64,000 nucleotides of DNA, from contig NC_090288.1 in the NCBI RefSeq assembly GCF_037392515.1, forward strand, positions 4,829,501-4,893,500, written 5' to 3'. The notes beneath the pieces were generated by a model. That model saw only the letters and a program-made list of their open reading frames with translations, searched no databases and was not told the origin of the DNA. This DNA comes from Haliotis asinina. Its lineage: Eukaryota; Mollusca; Gastropoda; Lepetellida; Haliotidae. Shown here one piece after another: positions 24,801-37,200 of this stretch. Position 1 is the first letter of the stretch; every line of letters starts with the position of its first letter. Made by a program: the position numbers and the translations under genes.

Positions 24801-25978
24801 TTCCAAATCTGGTATGAACCCCATTGACAAGTATGATTATCACTAAATACTTTTCTTAAAAACATGGAATTTCTAGTGCAAAACTACACACCATCATAAT
24901 ATAACTGAGGTTCAGTAAACATGCACTATGATTGTCAAACTTAATATAACTAAATATTTTTATTAACCAAAATCCTATGCAAGTCATAATCAAACTAAAC
25001 CAAGTTCAAAAGATGACTTGGAATGATTCTTTAAAGCACTTATTCAATCATTATGAAAATGGTTTCATTCAATCAACAACAATAATCCTCTTAACGTAAA
25101 GTACTTATATAACAGGATTATCTCTTCTTGAATCGAAAACATGTTTGTTTACTTGGGACAACGTAACATCCTGTGACAAGAACAAAAATATAGGTCACCT
25201 TTAAGTGCATGTTATTCCACAGGTCACTGACCTTGGTGCCTTGACCTTGGGATGTATAAAATACAACACCAGCTTATAAAGAGAAACAGGACAAAGGCCT
25301 GTCAAACTTCAGTGCACTCTGAAAATAGTACATGTTCCTTTCTTAAACACAAGACGTCACCAGCCACCATGAAGAGTTGAGCAGTAGATGAAACATACTT
25401 TAAATGGAATGTGATTATTTTTGTACGTTTGGATCCTAGACATGCATACACACACTCTTTTTACATAAATGATATCAAATGTCTGCTGACATTGTACAAC
25501 TGCCCTGAAATTCAAATGATTACATGCGGAATAAATTTGAACCGACATCCTTCAAAAACATCAAATGTCTTATAATACATATTTTGTATACATATGTCAA
25601 TATGTGAACAATGTTATCTCTTTTACCTGCAGTGTTTGCCCTTAACCCTGAGAAGCTGCAGTCCCTAAGGACCCAGAGCCATAACAAGTTGTGGGTCCTG
25701 ATCATAATGTGTAAGCTCTATATTCTAGCTTCAGTGTAAGCAATTCCCAGCAAACAGAAACTATGACAACTAACGAAGTGAGTTAAATTTGTGAATTTAG
25801 AAAGTACTGAATAATGTTTTCTGTAAAAATAATACTCTTTATTGGGGATGACAAAACTGTCGGTCACAAGGACCTGCAGAAAACAAAAGCTGTGGGTCAG
25901 AGTTTTCAGTCAGCTTTGGGCATTAATTTTGAATGGTGTTTATCTACACTCTTTCGTTTCACCACATTATAAACATCT
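24801..25978. other. No gene seen
   Basis: AT-rich sequence with several short open frames on both strands, none with homology or splice support that I can see. Confidence 0.4.
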
Positions 25979-26360
25979 CATGCTGCCATCCCTTTCCTCC
26001 CTAAGACAGCTTACACACTGTGATATATATATATATATACTCTTCATGTAGCATTTAGAAGCCGGTATGATGAAGAATTCATTTTTTATGGGTAGACAAC
26101 TTCCTCAGTGTACAACCTGCTTGATGATGGTGTTAGCATCTATAATCGCAATAAAGAAGTTGTCTATCCATTAACAGAGCTTCTCCACTGAGTGAGTAAG
26201 TTTAGTTTTAGGCTGCTTTCAGCAATACTCCAGCAATATCATGGCGGGGAACACCAGAAATGGGCTTCACACATTATACTCATGTGGGAAATCGAACCTG
26301 GGTTTTCTGCATGACAAGTAAACACTTTAACCACTGGGCTACCCCACCGCCCTGGATATA
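25979..26360. repeat. 377-bp module, copy 2
   Basis: Second copy of 22594-22970, same order and orientation. It includes a reversed SINE family B (26195-26352) with a clearer B-box complement 'aatcgaacctggg' and A-box complement 'accactgggctacccc'. No flanking duplication is visible here. Confidence 0.8.
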
Positions 26361-26572
26361 ACTAGGATACAATGAAACCAAGGTCACTCACTCATACCAG
26401 TTGTCCTCCCTTTATCCAGTGATGCTGCCCTTGAATTGAAGCAGTTACGAAAATCTGGCATATTCTGCATGAATGATCCTTTCCTTACAACACAACAGGT
26501 CAGGAGGATTGAGGTGCCAGGATCAGAAAGGTGGTCAATATTAAGAGCAAGGTATTAACATACAGTCAAGTC

Positions 26573-26728
26573 TCATTAATCCGACATTGTCCGTTGCACA
26601 GGAAATTTTTGGATTAATGAGGATGTCAGATTAAATAAATCAGACTAAATTACATTTATTACCAGCAAAAGCATCAGATAAAGCTGATTGTCAGATAACT
26701 GGAGGATGGATTAAGGAGACTTGACTGT
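26573..26728. mobile_element. Pogo/Tigger-type MITE
   Basis: 156 bp with inverted ends 'cagtcaagtctcattaatcc' and 'ggattaaggagacttgactg', flanked by TA on each side. TA target and CAGTCAAGTC termini are those of the pogo group of Tc1/mariner. It has no coding capacity. Confidence 0.85.
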
Positions 26729-26744
26729 ATGTCAAGCTGATGCT

Positions 26745-27064
26745 GCAGATGGCCTTCATACAACAGTTGAAAAGAAATATGGAATTAACACAACAGCTGA
26801 CGACGTATGTCTTTCAGACAACAGTCAATTCAACACAGTGACTTCACAGGACAATAGAGTCAACACATGACCTTCACACAACAGGAAATTCCACATGTAT
26901 ACTTCAGAAGATGATGAACTCAACATATGGTCTTCACAAAACTGCCGATTCCACATATTGCATATCAAGACATGATATAATAACAGCCTTCATACAACAA
27001 TGAACTCAATCAATAGCCTTCATTCAAAAAGTGGTCACGCAATATGACCTTCATAAAACATTTA
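26745..27064. repeat. Degenerate tandem array
   Basis: Repeats of about 35-60 bp built on 'ggccttcatacaacag' and 'aactcaacatatggtcttca', strongly diverged. It lies in the 3' flank of ISY1. Confidence 0.55.
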
Positions 27065-27212
27065 ATCAAGAGTGATTGACACATAGAGACTTAGACTCAA
27101 TTCCCAACATCGGTACCCTGTGTGAGGCCCATTTCGGGTGTCCCGAGACGATATTGCTGGATTGTAGCTAAAAGCAGCATGAAACTAAAGGTTGCTTACT
27201 CACTCATATGGT
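27065..27212 (+). mobile_element. SINE family B fragment
   Basis: From 'gactcaattcccaacatcgg' (B-box region) to 'agcagcatgaaactaaa' and an ACTC tail ('ttactcactca'). The tRNA-like A-box end is missing. Confidence 0.7.
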
Positions 27213-28232
27213 ATCCAACTTAAAACAAACAAGAAATAATAAAGAAATGTTTGGCTGATGTCTTTACTATCTTTTTTGTAAAGGTGTCATGACTCAAATG
27301 ATTTTTGAAAATATGTACAATGTGGCATGATATATACAATGAAGCCATGGATCACTCCTGCAATATCAAGACATTAAGTATGCAACCATAGAAACTGACA
27401 TATGTACACAATGAGAATGGCACCTCATATAAACATTCATACATAATGAATAGACATACAAAACAAGGAACAGATCAGAAAAACTTTGACATGATAATGT
27501 TCTCTCAGAATCAAGTAATGTTTTGACAAATTAGAAACCATCAATGTATGACCAAACCTGGTCAACTGAGTGTTATTAATAACTTTAATTAAAGAGTATA
27601 AGATAGAATATGTTGAAAAAATAAGTTTTGTGAATAATTCAAAATTTCTCAGTATTAACCAGCTATCAAAGTAAAAGAGCATAGCCCACTTCCACTACAT
27701 CACTGATAGTAGTAAGATGATCATAAATCTGTTCTTATACAAAGGCTTTGGACATTAATAACTTTTTTCAGCAGATACTAGTAGAAGGATAATTTCAGAA
27801 TATGAATGTTTAATAACAATAAACAATAAAAATTCCTGTGCCTGCAACAATTTGTATAGACACAAAACACCCTTGTGTGGAACTTCAACGAGCTGAATTT
27901 CTGGTTTCCGGTTTTTGGTTAAAGCTTGGTCCCTTTGTGCTCCTTGTCTGCAGTATTTTGCTGCTGTGTCCAACCTCAAAAACTCTAAGCATTTAGGTTT
28001 CTTCAACGGTATCTGACAGTCCTACACATTATTAAACGAACTGTCCACTTCAACAATACCAGCCCTCTGCAAGGGAAGGTGCAACAAGCTGTCTGTCACA
28101 ACATTTTGTACATGACCCAAATGAAGATTAACAGTCACATCTTTAAATGCAGAGATTTTCTTGATGGTTTGATGTTTCTTGGTTCCAATCTTGAACCTGA
28201 TTGAACTTTGTTGTCTGACAGTAATACACCCA
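27213..28232. other. ISY1 3' UTR and flank
   Basis: Downstream of the ISY1 stop on the - strand. No second gene is recognised, and no strong - strand AATAAA was found close to the stop. Confidence 0.45.
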
Positions 28233-31200
28233 TCACACACCCAGCATCTTCCGCACACCCTCCTCCTCCTCCAGGAGACTCTCACTTGCATATTTCTTCA
28301 ACAACTCCATCTTTTTCCGCATCACCAGCGCCTCCTCAATCTGAAACACACAGTTAAATCAATCAGTAAAACCATCCAAACCCAATCAGTCAAATCCATC
28401 CCAATCAATCAAATCCAACCCAATCAATCAATCAATCAACCAATCAAACATTCTGTTACAAATTCCTTCATAGGTTCAGCAAGGAAACAACCAAAGATGG
28501 TTGCAGGCATGTGCACCCCACTCTTTTGTCCTTAAAGTCCTGAAATGACCAATGAAAGTCTCACAAAAAGGGGTGAAAATGAGGTGTGTACCTCCCATTT
28601 CTGAAGAGTGTGCAACTCCTTTGTATCCACTCCTGACAACACTTTGACTCACATTCAAATATACAGAACTGCACAATGCTTAAACTGCAAATTTGTGAGT
28701 ATGAATGAGTTTCATTTAAGCTGTTCTGGATAGTTTTCCAGTCATAGAAAGTGTACATGTTTAAAATTTTGACAACTTACTAATACATGCATGGATCTGA
28801 CAAGTCAAGAAACAATCAGAGTTAATCTGTAATTGAAACCAACAATCACAAGATTCTGAGAAGATAAAGGGATGCAACTCTGTCTTGACAAATGGGCATC
28901 CCTTGCCTGTGAATCAGTCTTAGGAATACCTGCAGTCAAATATCTATTCCACATACCAGAAAGAGAGCTTCTCCTTTTCAAAGATTTGAGAGAAGGGAGA
29001 GGGAGAGTGAATATGGCTTTGTGTTGCTTTCAGCAATATTTCAGCAAATTCACACTGGCCCAACTACTCCTGATTTGAAGTAAGAGCCTGAAGAAATAAC
29101 GCTTCAAACAAAGGGTGATAATCAGCTGACCTCCTTTTGTGATGGCACCGGTACGTGGGCAATAAAGTGCTCAGCAGTTTCTTCAGTTTTCTGGGTTTCC
29201 GTGATTTCCTCTTCAATCTGAATAAACAAATGTATAAATAAAGTCACCACAAAGCATGCAGGATTTGTAAATTTCTGGCTACCTGAGCTTCTTGTAATAA
29301 CCAAGTTTTATCACAAGTTTCAAGTGGACTCTGACAGATATTAGTCTGTTGTTATGGTGTTTGCTTACTTGTTGCTTAACGTCACACTCAGCAATATTTA
29401 TATATATATTTCAGCAATATGACAGTGGTTTGTAAATAACCCAGCCTGGACTGGACAGTCCAGTTCTCAACAGCACTGCTACTATGTGAACATGTGGAAC
29501 ATTAACTTGTAGATTGTCTTTATGATTATCTGACATCATTCTATCCTTACCTCCTCCGGCAGGTAGATTTCCTCCTCAGTTTCCATGGTGTCCTCCTCTG
29601 TGACCTCCCCACGACTGATCTTCTCCTGTTGCTCCTTCCAATCTCGGACTTTCTTGGCAATTGCTGTCACCAGGAACAAAAACAACAACCCTGTATTTAC
29701 TGAGGACAACACGTATAACAATAGACGTCCTGTATTCCTGAAGACATCTGTACACAGGGCAAGTCATTTATTGACCTTCAGCGCATCTGGGACAATCGTT
29801 CATGTGTCATAACATTCATGATCGATTATCCAATGTTTAGTGAGTCTACTGTACATGTGTCTACTACACACACGAAACAAAACACACACACACTACCATG
29901 AAAATGTAGACACAATGCCATAGAAAGTGGTCAAATGTAACACTTTTATATTTGGAATAACAATTTCTCTGTAAAGTACACAGTACTAGTGCTTTTGTTG
30001 GGTTGAGTTCCATAAGGGATTCAAATCTCAGTTCTCAGAGTCTGGCACCTAATCGACAGCACACCTGACCAGCCACTGTGACTTCCATGAAACCAATGTT
30101 GGACAACTGGCAGCCAAGACCAAAATGCTTTACCATGAAAACACAGTAACTCCCTGGATCTCGAACTCCTTAATCTCAAATCTTCTACAATATACACAGC
30201 TCGAACATAATCTCCTGTCTCAACCTCTTCTTACATATTTATCATTACATTCGTATTTATATCTCAAACTTCAAGACACACATACACATGATATCTCGAA
30301 CCTGAAAATTAGCCTTTAATCATATAATTTTTGTATTTTAATCTCGAACTGTGCTTACCATAACATTTCGCATATGTTCTATACGTTGTCAACAAACAAA
30401 AACTACATGGCAAACTGAGTTCATTCTGTCACTGCCAGTTTGTTTTGAGGCTATGAGACGTGAGCAGTTAACCAGCATCATCTGCCGCGCATGGGTACAT
30501 AAAAATGACGGACCACTAAGCATACGGATTAGCTAAACTGACAATTTGTTGACAATCATCTTTGAGTCTATAAAAGTGGTCAGTCATTTTCTTACATCAT
30601 GTCGAGTGTTGACAAGGGACTTTTCCGTACATGAATTATTCCATTTTTTGTATGACACTCACTGTCATGTGATCAATATGGCTGCTGAAGTGATGTACGC
30701 TGATGTGCTTTTTATCCATTTTTTTAGAATATAGTCTGCATATACACATAATTATGTAATTTTCTGAATAAAATTGATATTTTATCCTTATCCTGTCTCA
30801 TGCTTAACTGCTTATCTCCTCTTCGTGGCAAAGGTAGTGGAACACCTGAAATCGCTTGATGTTCCCTTCTAAAAGAAGCAGATGTAAAATTCACACTCAC
30901 CCACGTATTACCTCCCCTCCCAGCACATGGTCAGCTGATCGACCATGATACATTAGTCTCTCCTATAATCACCCGACACGAGGAAACGAAAATTCAGCGT
31001 GTCTGTGAGGGGCAGCTGGAAGGGCTTTCGCCAGGAGTCAGGATAAGTATAAAATATCAGTTTTATTCAGAAAATTACATATTTTTCCTGATCCTGACTC
31101 ATGCTTAATTGCTTACAGAATCCGACGGAAACGGCGGTGAGTCAGGCCACACTGGATTCTGCTATCAGTTCCAAATTATGTCCAATAATTTCCCACCTAA

Positions 31201-34200
31201 CGGGAACTTGTAACAGCGATAATTCGGTCCTATTCTTCTCATATTCATTGTAGATTTTGGGGGGAATCACATCCAGTCAAACTTGTCTTAGAAGGCTTTG
31301 TTGACTGCCTCATGATGACATCAAAAGTAACTAACATCCTGCTAGTTTCTGATGCAACTAAATGTCAAGATATAGCAATCGAGAATAGTTGCGACCCCTC
31401 TTCGTGTACAAGTATCTTCATTACGAGTATATGGTCATCACTCATGCTAGTCTGTTTAAGACGTGTGCATAGACTTTCCACCAAAATACTCCGCAGAGTG
31501 TCTGGCTTCCACAAGTCAGGTGATAAATCGGGCGAGTTAAGTCAGTGTCGTCGGGGAACTGTTACTGAGAAACGACAAGTGGTCCAAACTGATGAATGCT
31601 AGAGACGTCCTCTGTGGCTATGTCTCATGGATAACGGTTGGTAAACACCGTGTTTGACTTCCAAAAGCAGCCCTCCATTTTAGTTCATAGTGAGCAATTC
31701 CCATGTAGCGCTAGTGTAGAGGCCAAGGCTCTGACTTATTGTGGGTTAGAGGCTCACGGTGGATCCAATCCTGCTGCTTCATATGCTCTAAGTGTAACAG
31801 TTCTAATCCACACTGAGATAGTGTTGCAGGATACTTCCGTGAGTGTCTCAGTAGATATAGGGATAAACAGGCGCTGAACCATTGTCTTCTAGACTTGGTA
31901 CATGCAATGTATATTTTCAATGCTCTGACTGGACATCATATCATGAGGTCCTAAGATTGAAGACAAGGCCGGTATATGGAACTGTCTATCCGGTTAACCT
32001 GGTAGTTGATTCTTTGCTATGAAATCCCATCTTAGACCTAAATGAGCTGTTTCTTGGTGACTTGTGGTGATTTCTGACATTCTTGCAGATATAGCCAGGG
32101 CAAGTAAAAATAATGTCTTTTGAGTCAACATTTCAATTGAAGTACAATATTTAGGTCCCACGCTGGAGCTCTAAATCTGTGTTGTTGATCTTCCAACTTG
32201 AACAAACGTAGTAAGGCAAGAGCTCAAGGGTCCCTGTTCCCATGGTGACGACTGAGCTGAGAGCTGCTAAGTATGTAGATAACATAGAACCTTTCAGACC
32301 CTTAGAATGACGTAAATAGCATAAATAATCTGCTACTGAGGATGAGTCACCTTGTTCGCTGAAAATCCCTTTTTTCTGGCATATGTCTAAAACGTTTCCA
32401 CTTGTTGTCATAAAGTGTGCGATTTTAGGCTGAGGTGACTGTTTTCGCTGCTCTTGCCGAATATCCTCTGTGTATCAAACAAGTCTTAATACGGCCCACA
32501 CATGAAGATGAAATACCGATGGTTGGCCATGCATTTGCTTAGTGTTGGGATGAATGAGAAGATTCTTCCACTCTGGTAACTGTAGAGTTAGTTGTCCTAG
32601 TTCTTCTTTAAGTGTTGGAAACCAACCTCTCGTTGGCCAGTAGGGCGCGACCAAAATCAGCTGTAACCTCTTTGTTTGTCTGATTTCCTCCATGACTTTT
32701 GGTAACAGTACTGGAGGGGGACACGCGTACGCGTTTAGTCCTTCCCATGGAATGCTGAGAGCGTCCATTGCCCAGGCAAGGGATCTGGTACTGGGGACAC
32801 AAAGGTTGTTGTCTGTTTGTTGAATCTTGCTGCAAATAGGTCTATTTGCGGTGATCCGAAAGCTTGACCGATTAGTTGAAAGGCTTCCCGATGCAGCATC
32901 CATTCTGTTGGAGATGGACGAAGAGGACAAGATAGGGCATTTGCAGGCTCCTGGTATGTGACATGCTTTAGCTTAAAGACTGTTGACTAAGTTGAACAGT
33001 TGAAACGTTAGGTGTAGTAGAGATAGTGATCTCGTTGACCCTTGTTTGTTTACGTGAAAAGGTAATGCTGGCCGTTGAAAAGGTTTAGATTCTCAAGTCA
33101 TTCGAGCCGAGTTAGTAGCCTGATAGTGAAGTCCAATTGTAGCTCCCATGATGAGCTTGTATGCCATCATTTTTCGTCTTCAGATCATCAACCAAGGAAG
33201 TCTATTTATAGCTGACTGGCTGTCCGATCAGAAACTGCCATTCATTGCTGTAATCCTCCTGATAGGCAACGTCGAGTCTGCTGTAGAAAATCTCTACGCC
33301 GTCTAAACAATCAAATGACACTGGAAAAATGACATCACATATAATAACAGGGCGTTTTCTCTCAAGGACCTATCGAAATGTAGATGTAACGTCACTTGCT
33401 TTCTTTACAGGCCTTTGTCTCTCGGGGACCAATCAGATTGTAGACGTGACGTCATTGGTGTAGCAGATAACTGTTCATCATGAAACATTGCTGAAACGGT
33501 GATACCCTTGCTAGCATTTTGGATTCTCTGTAACCATGCTGTTTGGCTAACACGTGTCTAGATGAGTAAAGCGCGCAAAAAATAATTCCACTGCTTGGAG
33601 CTGATGTAGACAAATTGTCTTCCAGGTAGATGTGTCAGAATTTTTCCACTGAAGATAATACCATCATCTCTTGTGATCGGAGATGTAGTTTGCAGTGGTA
33701 TGTTGCAGTCATCTCGAAGAATCTTCGGTACGTATTCATCATTGACTTTATTGTTTTTTTCATTTTACATCAAGTTATCATGTATTCTTTTGGGTTGTTT
33801 GGTTGTCCTGAAAAGGACCTTTGACAGCAAGTGTTGGTTTAGCTTGCATCCATCTGCTTGAGCACTGTTGTCAAGGTGTTGATAGACTTGATCATCATGA
33901 CTTCTCTAACGTCTTGACCAGTCATCCTTGTTACCTCTTCAATCTTGTCGAGGGAGTAGATTCAGTCAAGCAGTAGTTGAGACGTGGGCCCGTCCGAATG
34001 TCGTCTATCTTGAAAGATCGTTGCGGGGAGTGCTCATGATCTTGTTGTTGAAACTTGGATGCTGACTTGATGCTGACTAGATAACTTCTCAGAAATCATA
34101 GAAATCGGAGCTATCGCCAGAAACGTTAACGCATGTCTTCCTTCTTCATCCTATAAGTGTGGGGTTGGTTGGAATCCTTGGATAATGAGACTAAGTCCAG

Positions 34201-37200
34201 ACCATTCATGATCCACGATGTGACTTCTGAGCCCGAAAATAGGGCTTCCTCCAGTGACAAATCACGATGTTGTCTAACTTCGTGCTTCCTAGAGTAAGAC
34301 AAATTCATAGATCTCCGACAAACCTGACTGTGTGAGTATAAATCTGAAGGGGAGGGTGACTGCATATGACGTCTTCTATGAATAGAGGAGACTGAAGGAT
34401 ACCTTTTCCGTTGACGAGTCAATCCGCGACTACTCGTGCGAGTGCACTCACTCAGAGTGGGTATATCCTTCTCTGTGCTGTGACCCGATGATCGAGACCT
34501 GGATCTTCTGGAGTGTGTGTGCGTGCGTGCGTGCGTGCGTGCATGCGTGCGTGCGTGCGTGCGTGCATGCGTGCATGTGTACATGTGTGCACCTCCTTTA
34601 CATCCTCAGACGTGAGTGCAGGTCTAGGTGAATGCTCTCGCTGAATCGCAGTCGACATCGTTGACGAGTGCAGTCGTCTTTCCTCTTCCAATCGTCGCTC
34701 CATAATTGTGTTGTGAATTGTTGCATGCAAGCGTCTGTGTCGAATGCATGCGGTGCGTGCATTGACGACTGTGTTGAAGAGTTGTCTACGATGCCCGAGA
34801 TTGCAGTCGACAGTCCTGATGTCCTCACTCCTCATCATCAACAGAGACATCATCAAAAATTGACGTTCTTCCAAGGGAACTATCTCCTCCTCAAATGATT
34901 TCTTCATCAACAAGGGATGATTCTGTGATTATCTTACAGATGAAGACTTCGACTTTGAAGACTTATTTTTCTTGGCCTGTGACGGCCCTGCCTCAATAGA
35001 TGGTCTCTTCTGAGTCTTGGGATGGGACTCACCGGACCCTGGACACAATCTCGGGGAGCATCTCGCTGGAATGAACCTCAGCATCAATAATTAAATGGTT
35101 ACCCGATTTTATTTCACTAGATTACACATGGCTAATGTGAGCCAACGTTGCTTATCTCTTGCACTGAAAACATGATTTCATCACCTGAGACTAAGTCTCA
35201 GCTGATGAAATATGTGTTAGAAAAAGGCACAATAATCACAAGTTTATGTAATGATAATAAACACATACAAGCCAAAAACTGCATACAACACAAATTTAGT
35301 TATAAAAACCAAAAGAATGAAAAACTTTTATCGCCGTATACAGGACCACAGGTGCCTCCAGCCGCCCTCGTCAGGCGATAGGGAGAGAGTGAAGTATCAT
35401 GGCCGATCAGCTGACCATGAGCTGGGAAGGGAGGTAATACATGGGTGAGTGTGAATTTTACGTCCGCTTCTTCTAGAAGGGAACTTCAAGGGATTTCAGG
35501 CGTTCCACTACCTTTGCCACGAAGAGGAGATAAGCAATTAAGCATGAGTCAGGATAAGGAAAATTATGCTTTTAATTATGTAACTTGTGAATGGTGATCA
35601 TGATGATTACTGTGAAACAAATAAAAGAACAAAATTAGAGATTTTTTGTTTGTATGTTGTAGTAATCAACTTCAATATCGATGTATATGTAGTCCTATGT
35701 ACACAATGTGCACATATAAAAACTGAATGTATTTCAGTCTCGAATCACACAATATCTTGAACCTTGGTGCCTTGGGGTTCGAGATCCAGAGATTTTACTG
35801 TAGTATGAAGATTGCTTACCGAATAGTGTAAAATTTAGTCAGGGGAGTTTAAAGAAGCAGAGTATTAGATACAACAAATATGTTCAGTTATCAGACCCAG
35901 ATGGTCTTTGAATGAATGACATACAGATTGCTGGAGCTGTCAGTTTGCAGAAGAGATGTCTCCTACAGCAAGAGTAGCCACTGTGATATATACCTTGCTT
36001 TTCTACTTCCTGTTCCTGGGGGATAAGTATCCCATCATCCTCATCTCGGTAACCATAGTAATCAGCATCAATGTCCTTCATTAACTCTGCTCTGGTCTTC
36101 CGAGGCTGGGGCGGAGCTGGAATTACAAAGGTTGTATGATCATGCAATTTGTTTCAACTTCTACAACTTTGCTTAAATCTTTCACAAGCATCAAGTGACA
36201 GAATACAACTATTTCTGCATGGCACTCGGACAAAAGTAATAAAACAAGCACTGCTTGACTCCAAATACAGTGTTTCACCCATAGAGTGCTTCATCTAGCA
36301 ACAAGCTCTATGCTAAATAAGTGTATAACATTGCAGAATGTGCTGGTGACTCATGACTGGGTACAACTCTCTCTCATTGGAGACTTCCACTGAACATCCT
36401 TTGTACCATGAATATAGAAAATATCTTACGTTCTTGTTCAAACAATTCTCGAACACCTGGTAGATCCTTGGCTGCTCCAAAATATCTGAAAGAATATCCA
36501 CGTGAGTTTTATAGTCTAAAAGTTGTAGCATACATTAATACATCCATCTTACAATCAAGGACCATCTCCATAACATACAGTCCTCCGTCTTTCATTCATC
36601 CACACATAAAGGTCTACCATAAATCAAGAGAGTTTGCAATGGATCAGTTGTGTTCCAGGAAGACGAGGGGCTACTAGTATGAGCAATAATTCATCCCTTA
36701 CAATACACATTTCAGCTGGCCTTTATGACAAGCATGAGAAACCTTTTTACTTCAAAAGTCATGACAATAGTATGGATCTATCCACATAAGAATGTTTAAA
36801 GTTTTACTTTAATGAGTCTGATGTAAGTCAATGAAGACATGGCATGATGACTTTCCTGTAGCGAAGACTTTGAAAAAAGGACATCAAAGACAAAGGGGAG
36901 TTCTTCGAAGACATTCTTCAGCAGTATTACCTAATTTGAATAATGTTCACGGACATTGGGATGTACTAGAAAACAAGATTGCCTGAAACTCTATGTTACA
37001 ACAGTAATCTGCTTTGCAGATACAATCTGTTTTACATTGCAGCTCATCATTTACTCCAATATACAAACTCCCTCACTCTGAGGCTGGAGCCCTAGCTACT
37101 CACTTGTACCCTCTGTTTCCTGGCACTTCCTTCCCATCATGGTCCAGCATCTTTGGCCCAATTCTCTGAAAGAAAATCATCTCGATCAAAAAATAAAAAG

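Larger units (their letters stand above)
30756..35569 (-). mobile_element. DIRS-type retroelement (DIRS-B), old fossil
   Basis: About 4.8 kb, oriented with ISY1. Inverted repeats lie at 30756 to about 30980 and about 35380-35569 (shared 'gactcatgcttaattgctta' motif and the 'ccactacctttgccacgaag' block). The internal complementary region is at about 31.02-31.12 kb. Recognisable parts on the - strand are a gag-like region (about 33.0-34.9 kb), the RNase H end and C-terminal part of the polymerase frame (about 32.48-32.93 kb; APYWPTRGWFPTLKEEL, IHPNTKQMHG) and the tyrosine-recombinase N-terminal region (about 32.1-32.41 kb; SSSVADYLCYLR). It is broken many times over and is much older than DIRS-A. 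Confidence 0.85.
30144..35800. mobile_element. Pogo-like element split by DIRS-B
   Basis: The left end 'cagtaactccctggatctcg' (30144) is mirrored by the right end, whose reverse complement reads 'cagtaaaatctctggatctc' (35800). Flanking pieces 30144-30755 and 35570-35800 total about 840 bp without DIRS-B and show no transposase frame, so it is probably a non-autonomous pogo-type element. It lies in the large ISY1 intron. Confidence 0.65.

Noticed and set aside
34126-34913. Arg/His/Thr repeat proteins on the reverse strand
   Set aside because: They arise from the GTGC microsatellite and surrounding DIRS-B sequence; not host genes.
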